DNA of 64,000 bases. Source: Mycobacterium paragordonae. GTDB lineage: Bacteria; Actinomycetota; Actinomycetes; Mycobacteriales; Mycobacteriaceae. Each line of letters begins with the position of its first letter. Within the stretch, counting starts at the first letter, position 1. Below are positions 29,167 to 38,303 of the stretch, one piece after another. Made by a program: the position numbers and the translations under genes. The notes beneath the pieces were generated by a model. It worked only from the letters and a program-made list of their open reading frames with translations. It was not told the DNA's origin and made no database searches. Location: the NCBI RefSeq assembly GCF_003614435.1, contig NZ_CP025546.1, positions 4,650,001 through 4,714,000 on the forward strand. The letters are read 5' to 3'.

Positions 29167-29394
29167 GTCTCCGCCTTCCAACTTGGTATCCGGACAGGCA
29201 CTCCGCTGCAGTCCAGATTACGCGCGCTGAAGTGCCGTCTCCGCTGTCACGTTTTATGTCACTGGCGGTACCAATTATGACACTTCTCTAAGGGTGTACA
29301 GCCGTACTCTTAAGCTTGTTACCGGCGAGTATGCAGGTAAAAGCCGATGTCAGGCTGACGCCGGGTGCGGGCAGGAACAAAACTGTGGTATTGG

Positions 29395-30672
29395 TCACTT
29401 TATCGGCGTGGCGGTGTCCGGCCGGGTTTCCGATCGCGTTTCGGTGCCTGTTTTCGAGCCTGTTTTCGGTCCCGTCTCCGGCATGGCTATCAGATACAGG
29501 ACGAATCCCGCGCCCGCGATAGCCCCAAGCGACAGGAACGCCGTGTGATATCCGGCGGCGACGACGATCGAGCCGGCCACGTAGTTGGAGACCGCGGCCC
29601 CGATCCCCATCGCCGCGGTGACGCCGCCCAGGCTCACGTTGAACCGGCCCGTCCCGTGCGTCACGTCCTGGACCACCAGTGGGAACAGCGCACCGAAAAC
29701 TCCGGCGCCGACTCCGTCCAGCAACTGCACGCCCACCAGCCAGTACGAGTTGTCCGACAGCGTGTACAGAAAGCCGCGCGCGGTGAGCACCGCGAAGCCG
29801 ATCAGGAAGATTGGTTTGCGGCCCCAGGCGTCGGCTCTGGCGCCGGCCAGGTAGGCGACCGGGACCATCACCAGTTGCGCGGCGACGATGCACGCCGCCA
29901 TCAGGGCGGTACCGACGTCTTTGTTATGCAGCGCCAGCAGTTGCCCGACCAGGGGCAGCATTGCGGCGTTGGCGAAGTGGAATGCCACCACCGCCACCGC
30001 GAACGTCACGAGCCTGCGGTTGCGCAGCAGCGCGGTCACCGGTTGCACCTGCCGGTGACCTCCGCCGGGCGGGTGGTCCATGCCGCGGGCGACGTCGTGG
30101 TCGATGACGTCACCGGGTATCCACAAGGTCGCGGCCACGCTCCCGGCGGCCATCGCGGCCAGCACCCAGAACACCACGGCTGGACCGAAGAAGTAGGCCA
30201 GTCCCCCGGTGACCGCCGCGGCCGCCGCGTTGCCGGCGTGGTTGAACGACTCGTTGCGCCCGATGCGGCGGGCGAAGAATCGCGGGCCGACCACACCCAG
30301 CGTGATGGCGGCCAGTGCCGGCGCGAAGATCGAGCCGGCCATGCCGGTGATGACCTGAAGGAAGGAGATCGGATACAGGCGCGGAAACAGCGGCATTGCC
30401 AGGGAGCCGGCGGTCACGATCAGCGCGCCGACGATGATCAGGCCGCGCTTGGCCGTCGTTGTGTCGACCAGGGCGCCGACCGGAGCCTGCGCGACTATGG
30501 CACCGATGCCACCGATCGCCATCACGAAACCGATCGATTCCTGATCCCAGTGGTGGGTGATCAACAGATAGATCGACAGGTATGGACCCAGGCCGTCGCG
30601 AACGTCAGCGAGCAGTAGGTTCAGCAGGTCCAGCGAGCGCGCCAGGCGCCGCGAAACAGCGTCACCGGGCAC
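29395..30672 (-). CDS. Major facilitator superfamily transporter
   Basis: This 425-residue integral membrane carrier has about 12 helices, with the MFS motif A variants GALVDTTTAKR (loop 2-3, near 68) and LAGARADAWGRKP (loop 8-9, near 275). Between the two halves lies a His/Gly-rich cytoplasmic loop (RGMDHPPGGGHRQVQ). It corresponds to Rv2456c. The substrate is unknown. The last ~25 residues form a four-residue periodic tail of the type x-x-K/E-T, encoded by 12-bp tandem repeats. The start is GTG 30672. Confidence 0.9.
   Translation of the reverse strand: MPGDAVSRRLARSLDLLNLLLADVRDGLGPYLSIYLLITHHWDQESIGFVMAIGGIGAIVAQAPVGALVDTTTAKRGLIIVGALIVTAGSLAMPLFPRLYPISFLQVITGMAGSIFAPALAAITLGVVGPRFFARRIGRNESFNHAGNAAAAAVTGGLAYFFGPAVVFWVLAAMAAGSVAATLWIPGDVIDHDVARGMDHPPGGGHRQVQPVTALLRNRRLVTFAVAVVAFHFANAAMLPLVGQLLALHNKDVGTALMAACIVAAQLVMVPVAYLAGARADAWGRKPIFLIGFAVLTARGFLYTLSDNSYWLVGVQLLDGVGAGVFGALFPLVVQDVTHGTGRFNVSLGGVTAAMGIGAAVSNYVAGSIVVAAGYHTAFLSLGAIAGAGFVLYLIAMPETGPKTGSKTGTETRSETRPDTATPIK
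29400..29470. repeat. 12-bp imperfect tandem repeats in MFS gene 3' end
   Basis: On the + strand, units such as TTTCGGTGCCTG, TTTTCGAGCCTG and TTTTCGGTCCCG follow one another, preceded by TTTCCGATCGCG. They encode a Thr-rich 4-residue period at the C-terminus of the transporter. Confidence 0.7.
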
Positions 30673-30734
30673 CCACAGTAGTTACCCAAGTTCGCCTGCG
30701 GTCATGCCGACTTCGCAGGCGGAACTGCCAGCGG

Positions 30735-32015
30735 TCAGGCGCTCTTGTCGCGGCGCTCGGAACGGGAAGGCTTGCGCGGCACGATCGTCGGGAGCACGTT
30801 GTCCTGCACGGTCTCCTTGGTGACGACCACCTTGGCGACGTCGTCGCGGCTCGGGATGTCGTACATCACCGGCAGCAGGACTTCCTCCATGATGGCGCGC
30901 AGACCGCGAGCGCCGGTGCCGCGGTGAATGGCCTGGTCGGCGATCGCGTCCAGCGCGTCTTCGGCGAACTCCAACTCCACGCCGTCCATCTCGAACAGCC
31001 GGGTGTACTGCTTCACCAGAGCGTTCTTCGGCTCCGACAGGATCTTGACCAACGACTCCTTGTCGAGGTTGGTGACCGAGGCGACCACCGGGAGGCGTCC
31101 GATGAACTCGGGGATCAAGCCGAACTTGATCAGGTCCTCGGGCATCACTTCGGCGAAGTGGTCGGTGGTGTCGATCTCGGCCTTCGAGCGCACCTCGGCG
31201 CCGAAGCCCAGACCCCGCTTGCCGACCCGCTCGTAGATGATCTTCTCCAGACCGGCGAACGCGCCCGCCACGATGAACAGCACGTTGGTGGTGTCGATCT
31301 GGATGAATTCCTGGTGGGGGTGCTTGCGGCCGCCCTGCGGGGGCACCGACGCCTGGGTGCCTTCCAGGATCTTCAGCAGCGCCTGCTGAACGCCCTCACC
31401 GGAGACGTCGCGAGTGATCGACGGGTTCTCGCTCTTGCGGGCGATCTTGTCGACCTCGTCGATGTAGATGATGCCGGTCTCGGCGCGCTTGACGTCGTAG
31501 TCCGCGGCCTGGATGAGCTTGAGCAGGATGTTCTCGACGTCCTCACCGACGTAACCGGCCTCGGTCAACGCGGTGGCGTCGGCGATGGCGAAGGGCACGT
31601 TGAGCATCTTGGCCAGGGTCTGGGCCAGGTAGGTCTTGCCGCAGCCGGTGGGACCGAGCATCAGGATGTTGGACTTGGTCAACTCGACCGGCTCGTACCG
31701 GGAGTCGCGACCCTTCTCCCCGGCCTGGATACGCTTGTAGTGGTTGTAGACCGCGACAGCCAGCGTCCGCTTGGCGGTGTCCTGCCCGATGACGTAGCCC
31801 TCCAGGAAGTCCCGGATCTCGATGGGCTTGGGCAGCTCGTCGAGCTTCACGTCGTCGGCGTCGGCGAGCTCCTCTTCGATGATCTCGTTGCACAGGTCGA
31901 TGCACTCATCGCAGATGTACACACCGGGACCCGCAATGAGTTTCTTGACCTGCTTTTGGCTCTTCCCGCAGAACGAGCACTTCAGCAAGTCACCGCCGTC
32001 TCCGATGCGCGCCAT
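30735..32015 (-). CDS. clpX: ATP-dependent Clp protease ATPase subunit ClpX
   Basis: It unfolds substrates and feeds them into ClpP1P2. The 426-residue AAA+ protein has the N-terminal zinc-binding domain with Cys13, Cys16, Cys35 and Cys38. Walker A is GPTGCGKT (121-128) and Walker B is [10 protein letters not shown] near 184-193. Sensor-2 arginine is in [15 protein letters not shown] near the C-terminus. The IGF-type ClpP-docking loop region is near 265 ([10 protein letters not shown], with the 'LGF' tripeptide). It is transcribed after clpP1-clpP2 but separated by 363 bp with a strong hairpin, so it probably has its own promoter. Confidence 0.98.
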   Translation of the reverse strand: MARIGDGGDLLKCSFCGKSQKQVKKLIAGPGVYICDECIDLCNEIIEEELADADDVKLDELPKPIEIRDFLEGYVIGQDTAKRTLAVAVYNHYKRIQAGEKGRDSRYEPVELTKSNILMLGPTGCGKTYLAQTLAKMLNVPFAIADATALTEAGYVGEDVENILLKLIQAADYDVKRAETGIIYIDEVDKIARKSENPSITRDVSGEGVQQALLKILEGTQASVPPQGGRKHPHQEFIQIDTTNVLFIVAGAFAGLEKIIYERVGKRGLGFGAEVRSKAEIDTTDHFAEVMPEDLIKFGLIPEFIGRLPVVASVTNLDKESLVKILSEPKNALVKQYTRLFEMDGVELEFAEDALDAIADQAIHRGTGARGLRAIMEEVLLPVMYDIPSRDDVAKVVVTKETVQDNVLPTIVPRKPSRSERRDKSA

Positions 32016-32378
32016 GATGCCTCAGGGCCTACTTCCTGTGTCGCCGTTCGTCTTGCCTGCCGCGTGTATCCCACGACGCTACCCGTTTGTTCCGGCCTGT
32101 CGCGACCGATAACGCCGAATAGCTTCCTTGGTATTTGCTGGTGCTCACTCCGCTGGGTACTTCTCGTGTGAGTGCAACATATCCTCCGACGGGGTCCGCC
32201 ACTCGCCGGGACGCGCAATACGTGTCCCTGGCGTGTCGCGGTCGTAACCCCGCCGACGCTGGTGGGCCCTCCGGGAGCGGACCACCAGGCATCAACCCTA
32301 CCGCGACCCCGTCCCGCCAGCAGACGCAAAATCGCCCCGGAACGCGCGTCCCGGGGCGATTTCGCGTCTGCTCGCCCG
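32016..32378. other. Intergenic region between clpP2 and clpX
   Basis: No gene is seen in these 363 bp. The clpP2-proximal end carries the long hairpin at 32320-32371. The remaining ~300 bp should contain the clpX promoter and leader; I could not fix a -35/-10 pair with confidence. Confidence 0.6.
32320..32371 (-). terminator. Long hairpin terminator after clpP2
   Basis: Arms of 21 nt (32320-32340 and 32351-32371) match at 20 of 21 positions around a 10-nt loop; the core AAATCGCCCCGG / CCGGGGCGATTT is perfect. It starts 7 nt after the clpP2 stop. It has no U-tract, as is common for mycobacterial terminators. Confidence 0.75.
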
Positions 32379-33023
32379 TCAGGTGTTCTGCGCCGACAGC
32401 TTGCGGTACTCGAGGACGGTGTCGATGATCCCGTACTCCTTGGCGTCTTCGGCGGTCAGGATCTTGTCCCGGTCGGTGTCCTTGCGGACCGTCGCGGCGT
32501 CCTTGCCCGTGTGGCGGGCCAGCGTCGTCTCCATCAGCGTGCGCATCCGCTCGATCTCGGCGGCCTGGATCTCCAGGTCGGAGAACTGCCCCTGGATCAC
32601 ACCCGAGAGCGACGGCTGGTGGATCAGCACCCGCGCGTTCGGCAGCGCCATCCGCTTACCCGGGGTGCCGGCGGCCAGCAGGACCGCGGCGGCCGACGCG
32701 GCCTGACCCAGGCACACCGTCTGAATGTCGGCGCGCACGTACTGCATGGTGTCGTAGATGGCCATCAGCGAGGTGAAGCCACCGCCCGGCGAGTTGATGT
32801 ACATGGTGATGTCGCGGTCGGGGTCCAGCGACTCCAGCACGAGCAACTGCGCCATGATGTCGTTCGCCGACGCGTCGTCGACCTGGACACCGAGGAAGAT
32901 GATGCGTTCCTCGAACAGCTTGTTGTACGGGTTGGACTCTTTGACGCCGAAGCTGGAGTGTTCGATGAACGACGGCAGGATGTAGCGCGCCTGCGGCTGG
33001 GTCTGCGGGTTCAGAGGGTTCAC
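32379..33023 (-). CDS. clpP2: Clp protease proteolytic subunit ClpP2
   Basis: It forms one ring of the mixed, essential ClpP1P2 tetradecamer. The 214-residue serine protease has Ser110 ([14 protein letters not shown]), His135 (ARVLIHQPS) and Asp186 (DTDRDKIL). The N-terminal extension ([19 protein letters not shown]) is probably processed. The start overlaps the clpP1 stop by 4 nt (ATGA), ensuring balanced synthesis. ClpP2 is the ring that docks ClpX and ClpC1 in M. tuberculosis. Confidence 0.98.
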   Translation of the reverse strand: MNPLNPQTQPQARYILPSFIEHSSFGVKESNPYNKLFEERIIFLGVQVDDASANDIMAQLLVLESLDPDRDITMYINSPGGGFTSLMAIYDTMQYVRADIQTVCLGQAASAAAVLLAAGTPGKRMALPNARVLIHQPSLSGVIQGQFSDLEIQAAEIERMRTLMETTLARHTGKDAATVRKDTDRDKILTAEDAKEYGIIDTVLEYRKLSAQNT

Positions 33024-33619
33024 TGGACTTCTCCGTTGCTGATGTGGGCGGCGCGCGTGATGATGTGGTCGACGAAGCCGTATTCCAGCGCTTCGGGTGC
33101 GGTGAACCAGCGGTCGCGGTCGGAGTCGGCCTCGATGCGCTCGATCGACTGGCCGGTGAACTCGGCGTTGAGCCGGAACATCTCCTTCTTGATGACGGCG
33201 AACTGCTCGGCCTGGATGGCGATGTCGGCCGCGCTGCCCGTCACCCCGCCCAACGGCTGGTGCATCAGGATGCGCGCGTGCGGCAGCGCGTAGCGCTTAC
33301 CCTTGGTGCCCGCCGCCAGCAGGAACTCGCCCATCGAGGCGGCCATTCCCATCGCATAGGTGGCGATGTCGCAGGGCGCCAGCACCATGGTGTCGTAGAT
33401 GGCCATCCCGGCGCTGATCGATCCACCCGGGGAGTTGATGTAGAGGTTGATGTCTTTGTCGCCGTCCTCGGCGGCGAGCAGCAGAATCTGCGCACACAGC
33501 CGGTTGGCGACCTCGTCGTTCACCTCCGACCCCAGGAAGATGATGCGCTCGGACAGCAAGCGCTCATAGACGGAGTCCGTGAGGTTGAGACCCACCGAGT
33601 TCCCACGCATGTCAGTCAC
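33020..33619 (-). CDS. clpP1: Clp protease proteolytic subunit ClpP1
   Basis: It is the partner ring of ClpP2. The 199-residue protein has Ser95 ([14 protein letters not shown]), His120 ([11 protein letters not shown]) and Asp169 (SDRDRWF), numbered from the GTG at 33619; ATG 33610 is an alternative start three codons in. [18 protein letters not shown] is the oxyanion-side motif. The gene heads the clpP1-clpP2 operon, 98 bp downstream of tig, and has a candidate ClgR box in front. Confidence 0.98.
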   Translation of the reverse strand: MTDMRGNSVGLNLTDSVYERLLSERIIFLGSEVNDEVANRLCAQILLLAAEDGDKDINLYINSPGGSISAGMAIYDTMVLAPCDIATYAMGMAASMGEFLLAAGTKGKRYALPHARILMHQPLGGVTGSAADIAIQAEQFAVIKKEMFRLNAEFTGQSIERIEADSDRDRWFTAPEALEYGFVDHIITRAAHISNGEVQ

Positions 33620-33703
33620 GACTGAAGTACCTGCTTTCTCGAATAGCTTGTTGGACCGACACTAACCAACCGGACCCGCCCTTTGACCCCCTGAAACGGG
33701 CGC

Positions 33704-33720
33704 GTTCGCTCACAGCGTCA
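33704..33720 (-). promoter_or_regulatory. Candidate ClgR box upstream of clpP1
   Basis: Read leftward the site is CGCTGTGAGCG with AAC after it, beginning right after the tig stop codon. It fits the actinobacterial ClgR pattern CGCYNANRGCG at all but one position. ClgR is known to activate clpP genes in actinobacteria; use of this site is inferred. Confidence 0.4.
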
Positions 33721-35316
33721 TGCGGTCGGTTCATCGGCCGTGTCGGCGTCGGCTTTCTTGGCTTTCTTGGCCTTCTTCTTCGGCTTGTCCTCGGCTTCGG
33801 CGGGGGCTGCTTCGGGAGCTGCTGAGGAAGTTTCGGAGGCAGCGTCAGCCTCGGCTACTGCTCCCGCGGCAGCGGGGGCTTCGGCGGCCGGCTCAGCCGC
33901 AGCCGCCGCCTCGTCGTCCCCGCCGTGGTCGTGGTCGTGGTCGTGATCGTGGTCGTGGTCATGGTCATGACCGTGATCGTGGTCGTGGTCCGCGTGCCGC
34001 TTGCCGAAGAACTCGCTGGTGTCGACGGCATTGCCCTCGGTGTCGGTGACGGTGGCCTTCTCGATCACCGCGGCGACGGCCAGGCCGCGCCGCACATCGG
34101 CGAACATCGCGGCGAGCTGGTTGTTCTCCTGCAGGTAGGCGAACAGCTGCTGCGGCTCGATGCCGTACTGCCGTGACGTCAGCACCAGTCGCTCGGTCAG
34201 GTCTTCCTGGCCGACCTGGACATCGAGCTCGTCGGCGATGGCGTCGAGCAGCAGCTGGCGCTTGACGTTGTTCTCGGCGGCCGCACGGGCTTCGGCGTCG
34301 AACTCGGCGCGCGAGGACCCCTGCTGTTCGAGCACCTCGTTGAACTTCACCTGGTCCTGATTCAGACCGCTCATGGCGGCCTGCAGGGTCTCGTCGATCT
34401 GGGAGCGCACAATCGCGTCCGGCACCGGGACGTCCACCTGCTCGAGCAGGGCGTCCAGGGCAGCGTTGCGGATCTGGTCCGCCTGCTGCGCGCGCTTGGT
34501 TTTCAGCACCTGCTCGCCGAGGCTCTCCCGCAACTCGTCGATGGTGTCGAACTCGCTGGCGAGCTGCGCGAACTCGTCGTCCGGCTCGGGCAGTTCGCGT
34601 TCCTTGATCGACTTGACCGTGACGGTGACCTCGGCCTCCTGGCCGGCGTGTTCGCCGGTCGCCAGCGTGGCGGTGAAGACCTTGGACTCGTCCACGGCGA
34701 GCCCGACGAGCGCGTCGTCGAGTCCCGCGATCAGGCGACCGGAACCGACCTCGTGCGACAGCCCCTCGGCGGCGGCACCGGGCACGTCTTCGCCGTCCAC
34801 GGTCGCGGAGAGGTCGATCGAGACGAAGTCACCGGTCTGCACGGGCCGGTCCACGCCGGTCAGCGTGCCGAACCGGGCGCGCAGCGACTGGAGTTCGGCA
34901 TCGACCTCGTCGTCGGAGACCTCGACCGGTTCGACCGAGACGCTCAGCGCGTCCAGGTCCGGAATCTCCAGCTTGGGGCGGACGTCGACCTCGGCGAAGA
35001 ACTGCAGTTGCTCTCCGTATTCCTTGTGGGTCACCTGGATGTTGGGCCGGCCGATCGGCTGCACGTCGGACTCGGTGAGGGCCTGGCCGTAGCGGCTGGG
35101 CACGGCGTCCTCGATGACCTGGTCGAGCAGGGCCTCGCGGCCGAAGCGCGCCTCGAGCAGCCGGGCCGGCGCCTTGCCGGGCCGGAAGCCCGGCAACCGA
35201 ACCTGCTTGGCCAACTCCTTGTAGGCCCGCTGGAAATCGGGCTCGAGTTCGGGGAACGGCACCTCCACGTTGATGCGAACCCGGGTAGGGCTCAACTGCG
35301 TCACGGTGCTCTTCAC
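33718..35316 (-). CDS. tig: Trigger factor with His/Asp-rich extended C-terminus
   Basis: This ribosome-bound chaperone and peptidyl-prolyl isomerase assists nascent chains. Of 532 residues, 1-110 form the ribosome-binding domain (the signature loop is [17 protein letters not shown] near 43-59), about 155-245 the FKBP-like isomerase domain, and 260-430 the helical arms. The rest is unusual: about 440-467 is a run of alternating His and Asp, followed by an Ala/Glu-rich stretch and a Lys-rich segment ([15 protein letters not shown]). M. tuberculosis Tig is about 466 residues, so this protein is some 65 longer. The His/Asp run could bind Ni2+, Zn2+ or Co2+. It lies just downstream of tRNA-Pro and upstream of clpP1. 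Confidence 0.96.
   Translation of the reverse strand: MKSTVTQLSPTRVRINVEVPFPELEPDFQRAYKELAKQVRLPGFRPGKAPARLLEARFGREALLDQVIEDAVPSRYGQALTESDVQPIGRPNIQVTHKEYGEQLQFFAEVDVRPKLEIPDLDALSVSVEPVEVSDDEVDAELQSLRARFGTLTGVDRPVQTGDFVSIDLSATVDGEDVPGAAAEGLSHEVGSGRLIAGLDDALVGLAVDESKVFTATLATGEHAGQEAEVTVTVKSIKERELPEPDDEFAQLASEFDTIDELRESLGEQVLKTKRAQQADQIRNAALDALLEQVDVPVPDAIVRSQIDETLQAAMSGLNQDQVKFNEVLEQQGSSRAEFDAEARAAAENNVKRQLLLDAIADELDVQVGQEDLTERLVLTSRQYGIEPQQLFAYLQENNQLAAMFADVRRGLAVAAVIEKATVTDTEGNAVDTSEFFGKRHADHDHDHGHDHDHDHDHDHDHDHGGDDEAAAAAEPAAEAPAAAGAVAEADAASETSSAAPEAAPAEAEDKPKKKAKKAKKADADTADEPTA
33925..33995. repeat. GTGGTC/GTGATC hexamer repeat coding His-Asp run in tig
   Basis: About eleven in-frame units of GTGGTC, GTGATC or ATGGTC on the + strand encode alternating His-Asp on the minus strand. 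Such short-unit repeats can change length by slippage without breaking the frame. Confidence 0.8.
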
Positions 35317-35365
35317 GGCGTGCTCCTCGGTGTGTCGTGTTTGCGTGCGGCGGTGCGCCGGGCGA

Positions 35366-35444
<79 letters not shown>

Positions 35445-35586
35445 CGCTGACCACGCGATCCTACGGCCCGGCAGCACCGGGCCCGCAGAGACCTCCGGGG
35501 ACCTGGCAGCTCACGGAGCGGTCACATGACTGCGTCGATTAGATTTGATCTCCACCACCACGTACAGTCTCGCTCGACTAATACTT

Positions 35587-35657
35587 GCGGGCGTAGCTCA
35601 ATGGTAGAGCCCTAGTCTTCCAAACTAGCTACGCGGGTTCGATTCCCGTCGCCCGCT
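35587..35657 (+). tRNA. tRNA-Gly (anticodon TCC)
   Basis: The acceptor stem is GCGGGCG/CGCCCGC, the anticodon stem CTAGT/ACTAG holds loop CTTCCAA, and the T loop is TTCGATT. The discriminator is T and CCA is not encoded. It lies 34 bp before lipP. Confidence 0.95.
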
Positions 35658-35691
35658 CTGAGCTCACGCTCTGCTCGACCAGAAAGGCGCC

Positions 35692-36885
35692 ATGAGCGAC
35701 GTCAAAAGCGTCAGCGTTCACGGCTCGTGCGCGTCGGACTTCGCCGGAGTGCGCGACGCGTTCGAGCAGAATTTCGTGCTGCGCGCAGAAGCGGGCGCAG
35801 CGGTCGCCGTCTGGGTCGACGGGACTCTTGTCGTCAATCTGTGGGGCGGACACGCCGACAACGCCGGCAGGCGCCCCTGGCAGGAAGACACTCTGACCAC
35901 GGTGCTGTCCGGCACCAAGGGCCTGACGTCCACCTGCGTCCACCAACTCGCCGACCGCGGGGAGCTGGACCTGCACGCTCCGATCTCCCGGTACTGGCCG
36001 GAGTTCGGGCAGGCCGGCAAGGAGGACATCACGCTGGCCATGGTGATGAGCCACCGGTCGGGAGTGATCGGCCCGCGCACCCGGGTGACCACCGAGCAAC
36101 TCTGCGACTGGGACTATGTCTGTGGGCAGCTTGCCGTCGCCGAACCCTGGTGGAAGCCGGGCACCGCGCAGGGCTACCACATGACGACCTTCGGGTTCAT
36201 CCTCGGCGAGGTGTTCCGGCGCGTCACCGGCCGGACCATCGGGCAGTATCTGCGGACCGAGATCGCACAACCGATCGGCGCCGAAATCCACATCGGTTTG
36301 ACCCAGTCCGAGCAACTGCGCTGCGCCGAGCGGGTGAACAAGCCGACCGGCCGTCAGCTGCTGGCCGAACTGCAGGCCCCGAGTGACCCGACCAGCCTGG
36401 ACGACCACCCCAAGGCCGGGATGTCGATTTCGATGGGGTTCCTGGCCGATGACGACCTGGACACCGAGAACCTGCACCTGTGGCGGCAGCTCGAGTTCCC
36501 CGGCACCAACGCACAGGTGTCCGCGCTCGGCATGGCCACGTTCTACAACGCGCTCGCTCAGGAGAAATTGCTCAGCCGCGAACACATGGATCGGGTGCGC
36601 GTGTGCCAGGGCGGTTTCGAACCCGACCTGGTGCTGGGCCCGCGCGTGGCCGATCACGGCTGGGGCCTGGGCTACATGCTCAACCAGCGCTGCATCAACG
36701 GACCCAACCCGCACGTGTTCGGCCACGGCGGTCTGGGTGGCTCCTTCGCTTTCGTGGACTTGGAGCACCGGATCGGCTACAGCTACGTGTCCAACCGTTT
36801 CGACGCCAGCAAGGCCAACGCCGACCCGCGCAGTGTCGCCCTGAGCAACGAGGTGTACCGCGCGCTCGGGGTCGAGGTCGGCTGA
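35692..36885 (+). CDS. lipP: Beta-lactamase-fold esterase LipP
   Basis: This 397-residue serine hydrolase is of the class C beta-lactamase/esterase VIII family. The SxxK nucleophile motif is S73-G-T-K76 (VLSGTKGLTS). The second-motif Tyr is in the QGYHMTTFGFILGEV block near 163, and the HGG-type third motif is FGHGGLGGSFAF near 345. No signal peptide is seen, so it is probably cytoplasmic and hydrolyses short-chain esters or peptides rather than antibiotics. The gene follows tRNA-Gly by 34 bp and matches Rv2463. The ATG has AGAAAGG upstream. Confidence 0.93.
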   Translation: MSDVKSVSVHGSCASDFAGVRDAFEQNFVLRAEAGAAVAVWVDGTLVVNLWGGHADNAGRRPWQEDTLTTVLSGTKGLTSTCVHQLADRGELDLHAPISRYWPEFGQAGKEDITLAMVMSHRSGVIGPRTRVTTEQLCDWDYVCGQLAVAEPWWKPGTAQGYHMTTFGFILGEVFRRVTGRTIGQYLRTEIAQPIGAEIHIGLTQSEQLRCAERVNKPTGRQLLAELQAPSDPTSLDDHPKAGMSISMGFLADDDLDTENLHLWRQLEFPGTNAQVSALGMATFYNALAQEKLLSREHMDRVRVCQGGFEPDLVLGPRVADHGWGLGYMLNQRCINGPNPHVFGHGGLGGSFAFVDLEHRIGYSYVSNRFDASKANADPRSVALSNEVYRALGVEVG

Positions 36886-36904
36886 CCGCGCCCCATACTT
36901 CGCG

Positions 36905-36961
36905 TCGAAAGGGAATTTCCCGACGCTGTCGCGGCGTGTCCCGTCGGGACGTTCACACTCG
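36905..36961. repeat. Palindromic intergenic element, copy A (between lipP and nei)
   Basis: Perfect 8-bp stem TCCCGACG (36918-36925) and CGTCGGGA (36942-36949) around a loop containing CGCGGCGTGTC. It sits between convergent genes and could terminate both. The flanks (CGAAAG left, GTTCACACTCG right) and loop match copy B at 38304-38359. Confidence 0.65.
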
Positions 36962-36964
36962 GCG

Positions 36965-37768
36965 TCAGGACTGACAGTTCGGGCACCAGAAGACGTTTCG
37001 GCCTTCGAGCACCGCGGTACGTACCGTCTCGCCGCATACCCGGCACGGATCACCGGCACGCCGGTACACGTAGGTGCGCGGACGTCCCGGCGCGTAGGAC
37101 GGCGCACCGTGGTCGTGTTCGGGACGGACGACGACGATTTTGCCCCGCCGCAACCCGACCTTCATCAGCGCCACCAGGTCGGTCCAGGCGGCCGCGAACT
37201 CCGCCTCCGAAATCTTCTGCCCGGGCCGGTACGGGTCGATGTGGTGGCGGAACAGCAGCTCGCTTCGGTAGACGTTGCCGACGCCGGCCATCACCGTCTG
37301 GTCCATCAACAGCGCACCAATCGGCCTGCGCGACTTGGAGATTCGCGCCCACGGCCACGCCGGGTCGGCGTCGGCGCGCAACGGGTCGGGCCCTAAGCGG
37401 GCGATCACATCGTCGACCTGGCCCGCGTCGAGCACTTCGCACACCGTCGCGCCACGAAGATCGGTGCCGTACTCGGCGCCGACCATGCGCATCCGCACCT
37501 GGCCGACGGGTTCCGGAACCGGCTCGCCCTCGGTCCGTTCCCACTCGGTGAAGACGCCGTAGAGCCCGAGATGCACGTGCACCACCGGGCCGTGTGCGTA
37601 GTGGTGAAAGAGGTGCTTACCCCAGGCGCTGGCGCGCCGCAGTACCGCTCCGTCCACGGCGGCCGCATCGGTGAATCGGCCCTGCGGGCTGGATACCGCC
37701 ACCGGGCCACCGGCGTAGCGCTTCTGATGTAACCGGGCCAGCCGGTGCAGCGTGTGGCCTTCGGGCAC
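36965..37768 (-). CDS. nei: Formamidopyrimidine/endonuclease VIII-type DNA glycosylase (Nei)
   Basis: It excises oxidised bases and nicks the abasic site. The 267-residue protein begins MPEGHTLHRLAR: Pro2 is the Schiff-base nucleophile after Met removal and Glu3 the acid, with the HTLHR form typical of actinobacterial Nei1 (Rv2464c). The helix-two-turn-helix block ALLMDQTVMAGVGNVYRSELLFR is near 150-172. A zinc finger at the end has CRVC and CPNC. It lies 6 bp downstream of rpiB, and copy A of the palindromic element follows its stop. Confidence 0.95.
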   Translation of the reverse strand: MPEGHTLHRLARLHQKRYAGGPVAVSSPQGRFTDAAAVDGAVLRRASAWGKHLFHHYAHGPVVHVHLGLYGVFTEWERTEGEPVPEPVGQVRMRMVGAEYGTDLRGATVCEVLDAGQVDDVIARLGPDPLRADADPAWPWARISKSRRPIGALLMDQTVMAGVGNVYRSELLFRHHIDPYRPGQKISEAEFAAAWTDLVALMKVGLRRGKIVVVRPEHDHGAPSYAPGRPRTYVYRRAGDPCRVCGETVRTAVLEGRNVFWCPNCQS

Positions 37769-37774
37769 GGGCTC

Positions 37775-38263
37775 TCAGTTCTGCGCGCCGGGCACCGGCG
37801 GCGCCTGGTGGGTGCGTTCGTATTCGGCGAGGATGTCGATACGACGTTGGTGGCGTTCGGCTTTCGACCACGGCGTGGCCAGGAACGCGTCGACGATGGC
37901 CAGTGCCTCGTCGAGCGTGTGCATGCGACCGCCGATGCCGATCAGCTGCGCGTTGTTGTGTTCGCGGGCCAGCGAAGCGGTCTGCACGCTCCAGGCCAGC
38001 GCGCACCGCGCGCCGGGCACCTTGTTGGCCGCGATCTGTTCGCCGTTGCCCGAACCACCGAGCACGATGCCCAGGCTGTCCGGGTCGGCGACGGTGCGCT
38101 CGGCCGCGGCGATGCAGAACGCCGGGTAGTCGTCCTCGGCGTCGTAGGCGAAGGCGCCGCAGTCGATCGGCTCGTGCCCGGTCTTCTTCAGATGCTCGAT
38201 GATCTGTTGCTTGAGCTCGAAGCCGGCGTGGTCAGCACCCAGGTAGACGCGCATGCCGGACAT
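37775..38263 (-). CDS. rpiB: Ribose-5-phosphate isomerase B
   Basis: It interconverts ribose 5-phosphate and ribulose 5-phosphate. The 162-residue protein starts MSGMRVYLGADHAGFELKQQI, with the DHAGFELK substrate site. VLGGSGNGEQIAANKVPGARCAL carries the anion hole; in this position mycobacteria have Glu75 as base instead of the Cys of E. coli RpiB. REHNNAQLIGIGGR is the second phosphate-binding block. ATG 38263 is taken; ATG 38254 is possible. A 19-bp palindrome lies 10 bp upstream. rbsK elsewhere in the window makes ribose 5-phosphate. Confidence 0.96.
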   Translation of the reverse strand: MSGMRVYLGADHAGFELKQQIIEHLKKTGHEPIDCGAFAYDAEDDYPAFCIAAAERTVADPDSLGIVLGGSGNGEQIAANKVPGARCALAWSVQTASLAREHNNAQLIGIGGRMHTLDEALAIVDAFLATPWSKAERHQRRIDILAEYERTHQAPPVPGAQN

Positions 38264-38272
38264 TGTGCATCA

Positions 38273-38291
38273 GCGGGGACCCGGTCCCCGC
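38273..38291. repeat. 19-bp palindrome just upstream of rpiB
   Basis: Arms GCGGGGACC and GGTCCCCGC are exact complements around one base, ending 10 bp before the rpiB ATG. It could be an operator or an mRNA hairpin covering the ribosome site. Confidence 0.5.
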
Positions 38292-38303
38292 ACTGGCTCG
38301 TGC

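Noticed and set aside
35629..37107. 492-codon open frame on the minus strand ending in SERATGIEPA
   Set aside because: It runs antisense to lipP and ends in sequence from the tRNA-Gly region, a known type of spurious ORF.
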